Part shown: one piece after another, positions 12,180-22,757 of the stretch | Layout: each line of letters begins with the position of its first letter | Position numbering within the stretch: position 1 is the first letter of the stretch | From: Vanilla planifolia | Taxonomy: Eukaryota > Streptophyta > Magnoliopsida > Asparagales > Orchidaceae | Assembly: GCA_023846275.1 (NCBI GenBank) | Contig: CM043877.1 | Location: forward strand, 13,871,107 to 13,935,106 | Reading direction: 5' to 3' | DNA length: 64,000 bases | Position numbers and translations under genes: made by a program | Notes under the pieces: model-generated | Databases searched by the model: none | Seen by the model: the letters and a program-made list of their open reading frames with translations, nothing else | What the model was told of the DNA's origin: nothing

Positions 12180-13419
12180 TGTAATATCCCAAAAGTGGTG
12201 GTAAAAAAGTTTAGTAAATTCAAATCATGAGATGATAAAAAAAAATAATATTAAAAAGGACTAATGATCTTATGAAGAGATAATTTATAAATAATAATTT
12301 TGATCTAAAAATATTTTGAGAAGTTTTATAATTTTTAAATTTTTTTAGCAAGTTTCAAGGTTTTAAGGTATCGTACAACATGATATCATGTTATTATACA
12401 GTATAATAAAATGAGAGAATCAATTGGGTAAGCAAACATATATGTGGGATTAGTCAAACTTATATTACTACTATGACATACAGGTATAATAGAGATGATC
12501 ATATATTATAACCGTAGAGTATTATACGATATGATCACGTAAGAGAGTGAAATAACATACGATAGGTGTGATGATTGTATTGATGCATGATGTTTGATAT
12601 TTGCTAAAATTTATATATTTGATGATAAAAAATAAAATTAATGAATGATGATAAAAAGCAAGTATTATTTGACATCATGATATATAATTGTATATGATGC
12701 TTTTCTAAAAGTTATGTTAATTTAATTACAAGTTATTTATTGATATAATTGCAAGACAACGAATATACAAGATAAGTTGATGTATGAAATAGTCACAGAG
12801 ATAAGAAAAGAAATTAAAATAAAATAAGAAAAAAAAAGAGGTTTAGTGAAGGAAGGTAAATGTTAAAATTGAAAGGACATTAGATTGTTTGAATTAGCAA
12901 AAAACTATATTAGAATAGCATAATTTGGAAATTTGTCAAAGGAGTCTTCATTTAGGGTATTTAAGTATGGAATAATGTATTCCTATATATATCTAATTTA
13001 TTGAATAAAATAAGTTTTAAAAGTCAAATTCTTAAAGAGATAAAAGATATAAACAAGTAAAATATTATATAAAAATATAAAAGATTTTTGTGTATAAAAG
13101 TTTTATACATATTATTATTTTATTTAAATTTAGATATTGTATTCTTAAATATGTCTAATTTATTAAATAAAGTAGGTTTTTAAGCCAAATCCTTAAAGAG
13201 ATAAAAGATATAAAAAGTAAAATATTGTATAAAGATACAAAAGATTTATGTATGTAAAAATTTTACACATATTGTTACTTTAATTTGGTTAAATACTCAT
13301 ATTTTTATTTATATTATGTTATTACAAATGATCTATATATGCAATTGTCCAAATATTATAGTGCTTTACATATATGTATAGTTTTTTGCCACTAAGCCAA
13401 TGTTTATTAGCTTATGTCA
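12180..13419 (+). mobile_element. Candidate decayed LTR of a Ty3/gypsy (Tekay/Del-like) element
   Basis: It begins TGTAATATCCCAAAAG, which is the start typical of plant Tekay/Del-type LTRs, and a plausible end is CTTATGTCA at 13411-13419. Twelve bases further on is a tRNA-Met-like primer-binding site (13431-13442, ACTTTCAGAGC, 9 of 12 positions matching TGGTATCAGAGC). The order LTR, short spacer, PBS is the expected one for a 5' LTR on the plus strand. I found no target-site duplication or partner LTR, and the downstream 13450-14300 shows no recognisable gag. The call rests on ends and spacing only. Confidence 0.4.
12977..13290 (+). repeat. Tandem duplication, two copies of about 162 bp
   Basis: Copy one (12977-13138) and copy two (13139 to about 13290) both begin GTATTC and share TCTAATTTATT, a CTTAAAGAGATAAAAGATAT block and ACAAAAGATTT/ATAAAAGATTT followed by a TTTTA(T/C)ACATATT end. 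The copies differ at many sites, so the duplication is old. It lies inside the candidate LTR. Confidence 0.75.
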
Positions 13420-13430
13420 ATTTTTACTTA

Positions 13431-13442
13431 ATACTTTCAGAG
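13431..13442 (+). other. Degenerate primer-binding-site-like motif
   Basis: The twelve bases match 9 of 12 positions of the initiator-Met tRNA primer site used by many plant gypsy elements, with the CAGAGC end intact. It sits just after the candidate LTR end at 13419. Confidence 0.35.
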
Positions 13443-14729
13443 CTAGTCTATAATGATTTAGAATAAACTACAATTATTATTAGATGTGAAATGTTTATGT
13501 TTATTTTATTTAAGCAAGAAGGCTTTGTAAAAGAAATATAAGTGTTGATATTATGTATTCATATGCCTTAAAAAATAAATGTTAAAAATTTTATATTTCA
13601 CGTGATTCAATTTGATTCTTTTATTATTTGATTTAAATGTCAAAGTTTGCTTTTACTATTGTTTTTATAAAAAGAAAAAAAAAGAGTTTTACATGTTTTC
13701 AAAATGTGGATAAAAGAGAGAAAAAGGTGTGGTACCAAAATTTGAGAATGGTCAATGAGAGGTTGCTCACTTAATGCTTATAGGACCTTTTGGTCCAGTG
13801 TTTAATGATTTGTCTAGCCTTTTAATTATTAGTGAATGTAGATCTGATTTTGAATTAAACTATTAAAAATCTTTGTGCCTTTACTTATCCTCTTATATAA
13901 AGTATTATCAAAGTTAAACAAGATTTTGTAAAACTTATAATTAGAGTATTTCAAAATTATCAAAATGCTTTATTACCATAACTTTGTGGTGCTTGATTTA
14001 TAATCTTACATAATTCATATCCTCTGATGAACATCGTACTCTCAGTTTCCTAATAAAATATAACTTTTTTTGGTTCAATATTCTTAGTACATTTGGAATG
14101 TAAGAAATTTAATAAAGTAAAGTAATTTCTTAAAAGATAAAGTCAAAGTCACATACCATGTAAAACAAAAAGATGTGACATCTACATATTCATTCTTATT
14201 ACTTACATTTCGATTGATTAACACTGGATGAATAATAATACTACTTGATACTTTCTTGATTATGAAGCACATTCAAACTTCAAGGATAACACAAAAAAGT
14301 GCCATCTTAATTGTTGTTGCAGCTAGCAAATAAACAATAATGGAAAGCATGTCATTCTACTTTATACCACATATTGCACAATAAAATAAAGGCAATGCAT
14401 GCATGAATATCAATGCAAGGTGCTTCCACTACTTGTGTTGAGTGGGTAAAATGCTCACAATTCAGAAGATGATCATTGATAGATAAGTTTGTACTCTAAC
14501 AAAATGTTAACAAAGGTTATTTAGGCATATTTAATGGTTTACTTAAGGGGATACGATCCTAAGAGACAGATGCATTGGTGAATAAGTAATTCTAATATGA
14601 CCTTTCGATTGCAATGTCATTGGCTAGTAGGGGATGATAACGATGACAATGGTGGAACACCAGGGTAATGGATAAGGTCTTACATCAATCGGTGAGGGAA
14701 GGATGAAGTGGAACCATACATCCCTTGAA
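13443..14729. other. Intergenic AT-rich stretch, no recognisable gene
   Basis: Stops in all frames. The short minus-strand frame at 14084-14272 has no recognisable domain. I see no RNA gene or repeat boundary. Confidence 0.4.
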
Positions 14730-14990
14730 ACCTATCATTTTCACATCTTGTGATAGATATCAAAATGATCTTGAGAGATATTCATAAGGTCTTAAAAGTT
14801 GTATGGATGTATCAAGACATGAGGAGAGGTCTCATGAGCTATTAGAGTTACAAGTGGTGGATACTTTGATGAGAAAAGTGTGTCAAAAGATCCACCATCC
14901 AAAGGATGAGGCCATACTTAGCTTAATTGAGCCAAAGAGATTAAAGAAGGTCTCAATGACCTTGTGTGTATTTTGAAGTGAATGTTTACA
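14730..14990 (+). repeat. Dispersed repeat, copy A (partner at 22095-22395)
   Basis: Shares with the partner, in the same order and orientation: GATATCAAAATG (14756), GACATGAGG-GAGGT, a GAGCTATTAGAGTTAC/GAGCTGGAATTGTTAC counterpart, AAAGTG then CAAAAGAT, and TGAGCCAAAGAG followed by a GTGTGT-AAG tail. Copy A is more decayed. No coding potential is evident. The element type is unknown; long non-coding repeats of this kind are often pieces of LTR retrotransposons. Confidence 0.6.
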
Positions 14991-15737
14991 AAATGGGTCA
15001 ATAATCTTATTTGTCCTCCCCCTAGGTAAATAGAATTCAACTTTACTACGTAGGGGTCATTCTTATTGTTGTATTGTTCAAGGAGGATTAAAGTTGATCT
15101 TTGCACTTCCTTATAGAAAATCCATAGGTCTTTTTTAAAGATTATAGCTATTCTCTATACCATCATCCAACAAATCCACAAATCTTCTATCATGAGTCAA
15201 TTCTTTCATTATACCAATATCACTAGAAGTTATGTTCTTACATTTCTATTGCATGATCATCCAATTTTTAGTTAATCTTCACACTATTCACATGGACTTT
15301 GGCGGTTTGCATGCAAGAATGTAATTAGTCTCTTTAACTGTCAACAATTTAAAGAATAAAATGTCTACTTGAGATGTCAGAAGGTTGTGTTGTAAGGTGT
15401 AAAGTGAATCATTCAAAAAAGCAATCCATGAAAACCATAATGGAGTTGTCTTGTCATGGTGTAGGATTAGGCCCAACATAATGTATATATTCAAGTTCTC
15501 TAATGGCTAAAAAAGTATTAATAGAGTTCTATAATGGCTTTTGCTCCATTTTATCTACTGGTATTGATCAAGTCCTACATCAAGAAATAATATCAAGAAA
15601 ATTCTTTCACAAACTTGATAGCCATATTACAACCATAGTAGCCTATCATAGCTCAAACATGTAGCTCCAAACAATAAAATATTTAACAAATATTTTAAGA
15701 TATAGAGATGAGTTACTTTAAAGACAAAACATCATGG
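14991..15737. other. Intergenic stretch, no recognisable gene
   Basis: Broken frames only. Short minus-strand frames at 14918-15106 and 15288-15494 have no family resemblance. It ends at the AGGAT target-site duplication of the solo LTR. Confidence 0.4.
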
Positions 15738-15742
15738 AGGAT
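15738..15742. repeat. Target-site duplication AGGAT (left)
   Basis: The five bases directly before TGTCAGGC are AGGAT, and the same five follow TGTTACA at 18127-18131. This is the hallmark of LTR retrotransposon integration. Confidence 0.85.
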
Positions 15743-16434
15743 TGTCAGGCACCCCACCTTACCAACTACAGTAAATTAAGGATGCTGCATAAGAAATAAT
15801 CTCGAGTGAGGACAAACCATGCCTAGGTGGGGACCCGACGGTGAGACAATTCTAACCCTCGAACCAATCTGGTATATTTTGAAAACATTTTAACCATTAA
15901 CATACCATGGAGCTGAAATGAAAACATGTGTATATTAAACTGTATATATATACAATAAACCACAAAACTGAAGTACCAAAAAAAATACCAAAATGAAACC
16001 AAATCCACTCCCACCATAAATCTATCCCCTCTCACATGTCAGGAGTATAGTCCTCTCCTGTACTATTATAATCCCCAGCTCTCGGTGTAGTGGATACATG
16101 ACCTGTGATGAAGCACTAATGAGACATATATATCTCAGCAGATAAATCCATTATGTAACCAAGTAAAATAAATCTCCCGATATAAAAGACAAGCCGTGAA
16201 ACATGATAAAACAAAATCCATCTCATAAGCGGTGAAAAATAAACCATATGAATACTTTCTTATCAAATGTCATGCAGTATCAAAAGTAAACCAGATAAAC
16301 ATGTATACCAAATTTCCATTTCCATTATTTTATATGTTATATACTTACTGGGCCCGATTCCCTTTTGAATCATCATCCTCTGGATCCAATCATCATATCA
16401 AATGACCTTCAGCCGGCATCCATCCAGTTCATAA

Positions 16435-16645
16435 CACTAGGCAGATATCTGATCCGAAGACCGATACCCTGCGATCTCATCCGCTAGGCCTAGTGCCACC
16501 AGGCAGGTATAGTACTGATACCCTGCGATCACATCTGCTAGGCCTGGTGTCATCAATATATACGGAGGTCATGGTACACATACACACTAGGCAGATATCT
16601 GATCCGAAGATCGATACCCTGCGATCTCATCCGCTAGGCCTAGTG
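16435..16645. repeat. Three hairpin-ended modules inside the solo LTR
   Basis: Modules at 16435-16495 (61 bp), 16497-16549 (53 bp) and 16585-16645 (61 bp). The first and third are nearly identical, begin CACTAGGC and end GCCTAGTG. The middle one begins CACCAGGC and ends GCCTGGTG. In every module the two ends are exact reverse complements, and the middle one carries a matched pair of substitutions. All share GATACCCTGCGATC. The matching position in the decayed sister LTR holds the 49-bp minisatellite. Confidence 0.8.
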
Positions 16646-17159
16646 GTGAAGATGATGTCTCCAGGAATCCAATTTTCAATTTTTATTTTCCAACCATGTC
16701 ACACATGTGATAAATATGCCAAAACCATATCAATATGTCCAACCAATTATATTTTATCTCATATTATGCTTTTTGTTTCAATTTCCTTTTTGTCATCTTT
16801 TATGCTTTCAGTTCAATCAGAAAATAACACCATAAAACATATATCAAGCCATGAGATAAAAGTCATGTAAAGAAAAACTGTAATGCAGCCCGTAAGAAAC
16901 CATGTATCGAAACATAAATAAATACTATTGTGCTATATCACAGGTTACGAATTTATCTACCTGGATCTATTATTGCAGGACCTCTATTCTCAATTTCTGG
17001 AGTCCCTACAAGGTCACATGTGCAAAATAATTAAAATAAATAAAAAGGTTTTAAGTCACAAAAACAGCTTTCTAAAAGCCCTGCCAAATACTTCCCGAAA
17101 TCCCCAAAAAAAATCCCAATTTTTCTCCTTGTTTCTCGCCGCGCCTGGACCGCGCGTCC

Positions 17160-17313
17160 GCTGAACCGGCCTGCGGTTCAGCTCCGCGGTTCAGCCGACT
17201 GAACCGCCCCTCTCTCCCTCTCTCTCTCTCCTCCGCCTCAGCCCGAACCAGGTCTCTCTCTCCTCCGCCTCAGCCCGAACCGGGAGCCTTCCGGTTCGGT
17301 TAACCCGAACCGG
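17160..17313. repeat. GC-rich inverted repeats and a 32-bp direct duplication in the LTR core
   Basis: Perfect stems: GCTGAACCG/CGGTTCAGC at 17160-17168 and 17174-17182, CGGTTCAG/CTGAACCG at 17187-17194 and 17199-17206, and CCGGTTCGG/CCGAACCGG at 17291-17299 and 17305-17313. Between them a 29-bp CT-rich segment ending in CAGCCCGAACC occurs twice with period 32 (17221-17249 and 17253-17281). These lie in the CG-rich part of the solo LTR, where promoter or leader functions would be expected. Confidence 0.75.
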
Positions 17314-18126
17314 TTCAAACAGGATCATCCCTGTTTCTCACCCGACGCTGCTTCACTCTCTCCTCGCCGCCGCTCGCGTCCGGCGGCTTCTAGCCGCTTC
17401 CACGGTAAATTTCTCGTTTCCCCGAATCCCTCTCCGGGAAATACCAAGCTCCTCTCGACTTCTTTCGCACTCCTCGACGACCAGTTTGCCGAAAAAACAT
17501 TCCGCATCTCGCGGCCGACAACTCCGGCCACTCTTTCGGCAACCCAATATGTCTCCGGCCGAAAATAACCATTCGGCCGGCCTCTCTTACTCTCCCCCCA
17601 CTCAACAGAACCCCAATACAGCAAAATAAAACGAACCATCTTACCTTGCCGCAGTTTCTCCGGCGAGCTTCCCAGCTTCCGTTAAATTTCCGGCAACTTT
17701 TCGCAATCGCTCAAAATTTTCCAAATAGCTTCTGTGCTTAAGAGGATTAACTCACCCGGGCTGATATCCTCGCCCGGGTGGACACGTATGTGTTAATTAT
17801 GCCTTGTACCGACACGTTCGTGATTGTTTTGCAGAACACCCCCTGAACTTTTCCAAATTACAAATCTACCCTGGCCTGGCCGACAATTCCATATTTACAA
17901 ATTTACCTTCCGCCATCCGATTTTAAACTAAATCGGAAATCCTAAATTGCAGATATATCCCGGATCTGAAATCCTGAAATTACAAATATATCCAAAACTT
18001 TAAAAATTCATAATTAATTATCCAAAATTCCAAAAATTACAAACTTACCATCGTTGGACTCGTCTCAAAGAGCTCTTCCTATTGGAATGATCAAATTAAG
18101 CTTTTTTTAAAAAAAAGGCTGTTACA

Positions 18127-18131
18127 AGGAT
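18127..18131. repeat. Target-site duplication AGGAT (right)
   Basis: Exact repeat of 15738-15742 directly after the TTACA end of the solo LTR. Confidence 0.85.
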
Positions 18132-18829
18132 AGTATCATTGTGCTTACCTAGGCAACCCTCTTTTAAGATTAACATTAATTGTTTTATAAACAAAGTAAT
18201 CGGGCAATAATTTCATAACCTTTGAAGTCAAATAATTGTGACACTTATGTGATGTAGGGAAACTAGTTACCATTGAATCTTATGGTATTAGAGTTAAAGC
18301 GTTAGACTTAGTTGATGGCAAAGAGCTAGTCTTCTAATTAATATTAGTAGTTTAAGTCATTAATTTATTTCAATACTTGAGTTTGATTTAATTTTAGTCT
18401 ATTTAAGTGAAGGTTATGGTTTTATATATGAGAGTTTATCTTAAATTGAAAAATGTGAATAATGTCGTGAGTCAACAAATAGGAGTTTTGATATAATTGT
18501 CTAGATCTTCTAGTCACAAATGATTTATTGAGTGAATTGAAGCATTGTAAGACTTCTTACATTTTGGTTATTGTAGAAGTGATTAAGTTGGTAACCCTAT
18601 AATGGATTAAGATTAGATCTAATTATTTCCCTTATCATCTCAAATTGATCCAAGCTTTTAATAAGAAGGAAAGTATTTGATCATACTTAAGCTAAGCCTG
18701 ACATGATGGTTAGTGATTTAATCTTATTCTAAACTCGAGTTTATTCAATTTTCAAATCAAATCTTAATTATAAATAATTTCATTCATTTAATCATATTAA
18801 ATGAACTAGCATGTGATGTTATAAATCTA
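18132..18829. other. Intergenic stretch, no recognisable gene
   Basis: AT-rich with stops in all frames. It could be the 3' continuation of the minus-strand gypsy relic at 18830-19090, but I see no recognisable integrase motif in it. Confidence 0.35.
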
Positions 18830-19090
18830 TAAGTTCTTTTATCTACATGCCAAAAAAGTAAAGTTGTCAAATGCCTCAAGTATTGAATAATAGCATAAAA
18901 CTCATCATAGTTCAATTTTTTTTGTTATCCTAGGTTTAAACGTTTATTGTAGAACACAACGAGATGGCCTCCTTAGTTTAGCACTCCAATTCCAACTCTA
19001 AAAAAATCATGAGGAATATGGAAAACCTTAGAAGAGTTTTATAATCTTATGAGAATCATATGGGATACACAATTCTTAATCTCTTCAAAT
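18830..19090 (-). pseudogene. Ty3/gypsy reverse transcriptase/RNase H junction relic
   Basis: The minus strand reads SSKVFHIPHDF, VGIGVLN-stop, GGHLVVFYNKRLNLG, then KKLNYDEFYAIIQYLRHL and a WHVDKRTYRF tail. This matches the order of the gypsy RNase H start: FSKVFEVECDASG, GIGAVL, GHPIAYFSEKL, YSTYDKEFYAIV.ALRHW. The catalytic aspartate of the DASG block is lost and stops interrupt the frame. The upstream 19090-19500 minus frame (137 codons) shows no recognisable RT motif. Confidence 0.7.
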
Positions 19091-19870
19091 ATATTTTCTT
19101 AGTAACCTAATGATTTCAAAGAGATTTTGTTTGAAAAAATTGTTTAAGATTTGATATGAGATCAGAGAGAAATCACTTTGTAATAAACAATAAATAAGGA
19201 TTAACAGGAGGAAAAAAATACAAAAATAAATATAAAAAGTAAAAAAAAAGAGAACATGTAGGAGATATTCGTCTAAAATAATCTTAACCAAAATGAGATC
19301 AAGTGCAACACAAGGGCCACTCAGTATACTAGGCCTACAACATCTTCTTTGACACAAAGGTGTGGTACTAAAAAACGGTTTAGTGATATAGATCTCGAAT
19401 AAATTAGTTAACAAGTAAAAATCACATGAACACATATCAAAAGTATTAAACAATCTTATTAGATAAAAGTATAAAGGTATGCAAAAAAGATAATCCAAAA
19501 ATAATAAGAAAACTAAATCGTAGAAAATAAAAAATGGTGATGAAAACTCTGGGTTTGCATATGAAGATTTTGATTAGCATGACAATGACGAAAAAAGCTT
19601 GAGTTAAACTATTAACCATGGTTTTAAAACAAAGAATTGTTATGATGTTGTAATAGAGTCAACAATAAACTTACATGATGTCTCACTACTTAAATCTCAC
19701 ACATCTTTTATTAGCAACAAAGCTCTAACAAATCATTATGTCAAAATTGTTATTGCGATCAAATTGAAGACCTCAACAAGATGCAAAGTCCACAAATTGA
19801 AATTTCATTCATTATATAATAGAAAGAACCTAAGGATACGTTGATAATGTACTTAAAAAATTAAAATGAT
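19091..19870. other. Intergenic stretch, no recognisable gene
   Basis: Includes a 137-codon minus-strand frame (19498-19085) that is very rich in F, L, I and Y as expected of AT-rich DNA. I see no domain. It may be decayed reverse transcriptase of the neighbouring gypsy relic. Confidence 0.35.
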
Positions 19871-19899
19871 GTCAAAATCTGTTGTCACAAAACACTCAC

Positions 19900-20400
19900 A
19901 CGATTACTATTTCTGGGCAGTTGCTAGAAGAAGTGGGGCACGTGCGGGTACGACGCTCATGCCAACAGACCGGCGGGCACGCCCGACTTCGGCCGGAATT
20001 CGATCTTAATGCCGGCTCGAGCGGATTCAGGTTGTCGCAGGTTGGAATTGGGTCTGCGGATCTTCAGAGAAACAAGTCGCATGTCGAGTCGGTGAGTAGG
20101 CGAAAACCTTTTTTGCTGCGGGTCGACACAGGTTCGCGAGTCAGATGAAACGAATGCTGAGAATTCATTTCTGAAGCGGGCGATGGTTCACGGATTGGAT
20201 TGGCGGGTCACACGGATGATAACAACCTGGTTACCTTGCAGGTCGCACGAACCCGTAACACGAACGGTATGTTCGCGAGTTGATTTGGGTCTCATGGATT
20301 CGGTTCGAGTTAATAGAAGGGAACACGAGCTGGGTGCGGGTCGAGTATAGGCTGGGGGCGGACTATCGGAAGTAGGCCCAATCTCGTTTAGAAGTGTTGA
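19900..20400. other. GC-richer island with GGGTC/GGTTCG words, origin unknown
   Basis: Base composition jumps well above the flanks, and words such as GCGGGTCGA, GGTTCGCGAG and GGCGGGTCAC recur, including one CACGTG at 19938. Frames on either strand are short (88 codons plus, without an ATG start; 97 codons minus) and show no domain. It looks like the CG-rich core of an LTR or another transposable element, similar in character to 17140-17660, but I cannot place its ends. Confidence 0.4.
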
Positions 20401-20481
20401 CTTACAATCTCGTTTTTCACACTCTTCTTTGAGAATCTTACAATTTTGTTTGACCCTTTGACTTAGCTTTTTATGAATCAA

Positions 20482-22094
20482 TATAATCTTATTTTATAGT
20501 ACATCCTCTACATTTCATACTTTAGGTAAAAGCATATGACTCTCCTAATTAATTACATAACATGTCCTCACTTAGAATCATGTTTTGAACATTTCATAAC
20601 ATAAACATTTGGTGATTGAATGCACTATTCATCATAATGATGCTTGTATTCTAACTTATAAAAAGAATAAGATTAATACCTTTACTTTGTCTTTAAATTT
20701 TACCACTACAAAACTCAAACACAAGGTTATCATATTAAACTAATTAATATGATCTTACCCAATATCTCATCAAATAAATCTTACTTCATATACATATTAC
20801 ACAAGACGTTCATCAAACCATTGTTTATTAACTCCTTGTGAAAATGAAAAGCCATTTTCTTACCCAATATTAGTTGCACCCCTCTCAATGCTTGACAATC
20901 AAACAAGTCTCATTCTTGTTACTTCATGATCCAAATTTTTTTCCAAACAAAGAATAATACAACTTTTTTCAACAAGAGAGGCCTTATATCTACATATTCT
21001 AGAAGCTGTAACCCTTGTCTCAAACCTATCAAACTTGAATTTTGCCATCTATTTCTTCCTTGTGACAAGAACTAACACAAACTTGAAATAAAAATGATCT
21101 ACCACATAAACCTCCTAACTTTATTCATGAAATCGCCCCTTCTTGAATTCGACCTGAATGTTTTTTGAGATTGCCAAAAAGAAAAGCCTCTCACATGATT
21201 GCCCGCGAATGCATCACCATCACTTTAAACAAAATAGGACCTATTTGGAAAACAAAACACAAAGAAAAGAAGAAGAGCAAAAGAACACACTCTAAAGGCG
21301 TCCACTAAAGCTGTGAAAGAGAATACAAAATTTCTCTCACAGCTTTCTTCATGCAGCAATGGATGCAATAATTCTAAAAAATCTAACAATAGTCACCAGG
21401 AGAAAAGAAAGTAGACAGTTGGCTGCAAGATGAACACACATTTAATGATCAAAACTCAGTCTTCTTTTTCTTATATAGATATCGTCATGTTGCCATATGT
21501 TTTCTCTAGAACACAACTCATTGACAAAACTCAACAACCACAGTTGCACAATCTACACCATATCCATATGACTTTTTTTTTTCAAAAATCATGGCAATCA
21601 TTTGTTGTCTAATTGCATCATAATGTAACACAAGACTCTATGCTTGTAGTCATATGCCTTATGACAGCAACTTCATGCTAACAATGTTATGCATAGATCT
21701 ATCCATAATACAAATAAAATGCTATAAAACATTCATCAATGTAATAATACGTGCAAATATTACATATATAAGGACTTAGTTAATTCGAGGCAAGCCTACT
21801 TATTCATAAACCAAACTTGTCTTGAGTGAGATTTGAGGTGTTCACTCCTTGCCCATAAGAAAGAAAAGTACAAATTAACTTCTAAAACAAGACATGTTTT
21901 CCAATCAAAAGAACAAATAAGAAATGATAAAGTTGAAGGTTGAAGCTTCGCCAAGTCCACTGCTTAACCAAGTTGAGTCATGCAGTTGAGCACAGAGGCA
22001 TATGCAATTGTCCAAAGGATGTGATTTCCATGGGAAGGCATTCACGTGTTACTGTTGAAAAGAGACAACAACTCAAATAACTATTGAAATGCTA
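20482..22094. other. Intergenic stretch, no recognisable gene
   Basis: Broken frames on both strands and no identifiable domain or RNA gene. A minus-strand run around 21030-20900 reads as a former coding-like sequence but has no family I recognise. Confidence 0.4.
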
Positions 22095-22395
22095 AATACT
22101 TAAGGGATATGGCAGTCCCAAGGGATATCAAAATGGTCTACAAAGGAGTGAATTCTCAAGAAGTAGCCCATAGGACATTGAAATTTGCATGGTCATTCAG
22201 ACATGAGGGGAGGTGTCGACAGGAGCTGGAATTGTTACTAAGTGATAGATGGTTGGTTTCCAAAAGTGAGCCAAAAGATTTCCCTTCCTAAGTGGTTATT
22301 AATCCATGCTGGGATTAACTGAGCCAAAGAGGCTGTTGACAGCCTTCAGCGTGTGAAGAAGGCAACATTAACAGAAAAGAGCAGATCTCTAAGAA
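22095..22395 (+). repeat. Dispersed repeat, copy B (partner at 14730-14990)
   Basis: The better-preserved member of the pair. Key shared blocks are GATATCAAAATGG (22124), a GACATTGAAA...CATGGTCATTCAGACATGAGG segment, GTGAGCCAAAAGAT and TGAGCCAAAGAGG followed by a GTGTGAAG tail. The 60-codon frame at 22109-22291 inside it is accidental because it is not conserved in copy A. Confidence 0.6.
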
Positions 22396-22757
22396 AGGCC
22401 ATGCCTTGCCACGCTGCGCACTAAGTCTCACACAACCACACTGCTAAGGGACATAAATAACAGTTTACATGCCTTCCTGACCCAATCGACATAAAATATC
22501 AATAACCTCAATTTAAATTGCTTTATATGCAGGTTCATTGCTAAGTAAAAGCACAAAATACTGTGAGATTAAAATCACTAAAACAGCCATAGTTTGTTTT
22601 GAAATAAATATCGACAACCGTCCCTATGAAGCAGTGCTGAAATTTCAACACTAAAGAAGCCCATTTTCTTACTAAGCTCAAATAACACGGGCCCATTTTC
22701 TTATTAAGTTCAAGTGACAGGTTCGATTTATCTGCACGATATCTGCAGCTCCGGAAC
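22396..22757. other. Intergenic stretch, no recognisable gene
   Basis: No supported coding sequence. It contains a short direct repeat, GCCCATTTTCTTA, at about 22660 and 22691. The minus-strand frame through it continues from the PPR-like relic but has lost any motif. Confidence 0.4.

Larger units (their letters stand above)
15743..18126 (-). mobile_element. Solo LTR of a Ty3/gypsy-type element, 2384 bp
   Basis: The segment starts TGTCAGGCACCCC and ends GGCTGTTACA on the plus strand, i.e. TGTAACAGCC ... GTGCCTGACA on the minus strand, and it is bracketed by a perfect 5-bp duplication AGGAT. The orientation is inferred from the end types of Tekay-like plant LTRs (start TGTAAYA-CC, end TGACA). 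No primer-binding site, polypurine tract or pol sequence adjoins it, so it is a solo LTR left by LTR-LTR recombination. Internal structure: three hairpin-ended modules at 16435-16645, a GC-rich core at 17140-17660 with strong inverted repeats, and repeated ATTACAAAT phrases at 17860-18050. The intact duplication and higher GC content show it is much younger than its relative at 3963-7123. Confidence 0.88.

Noticed and set aside
17325-17639. 104-codon minus-strand ORF with ATG, and overlapping frames
   Set aside because: It lies in the GC-rich core of the solo LTR where stop codons are rare by composition. There are three overlapping frames and no recognisable domain.
19085-19498. 137-codon minus-strand ORF
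   Set aside because: Composition is dominated by F, L, I and Y from AT-rich DNA. No domain is visible, and it neighbours a broken gypsy RNase H relic.
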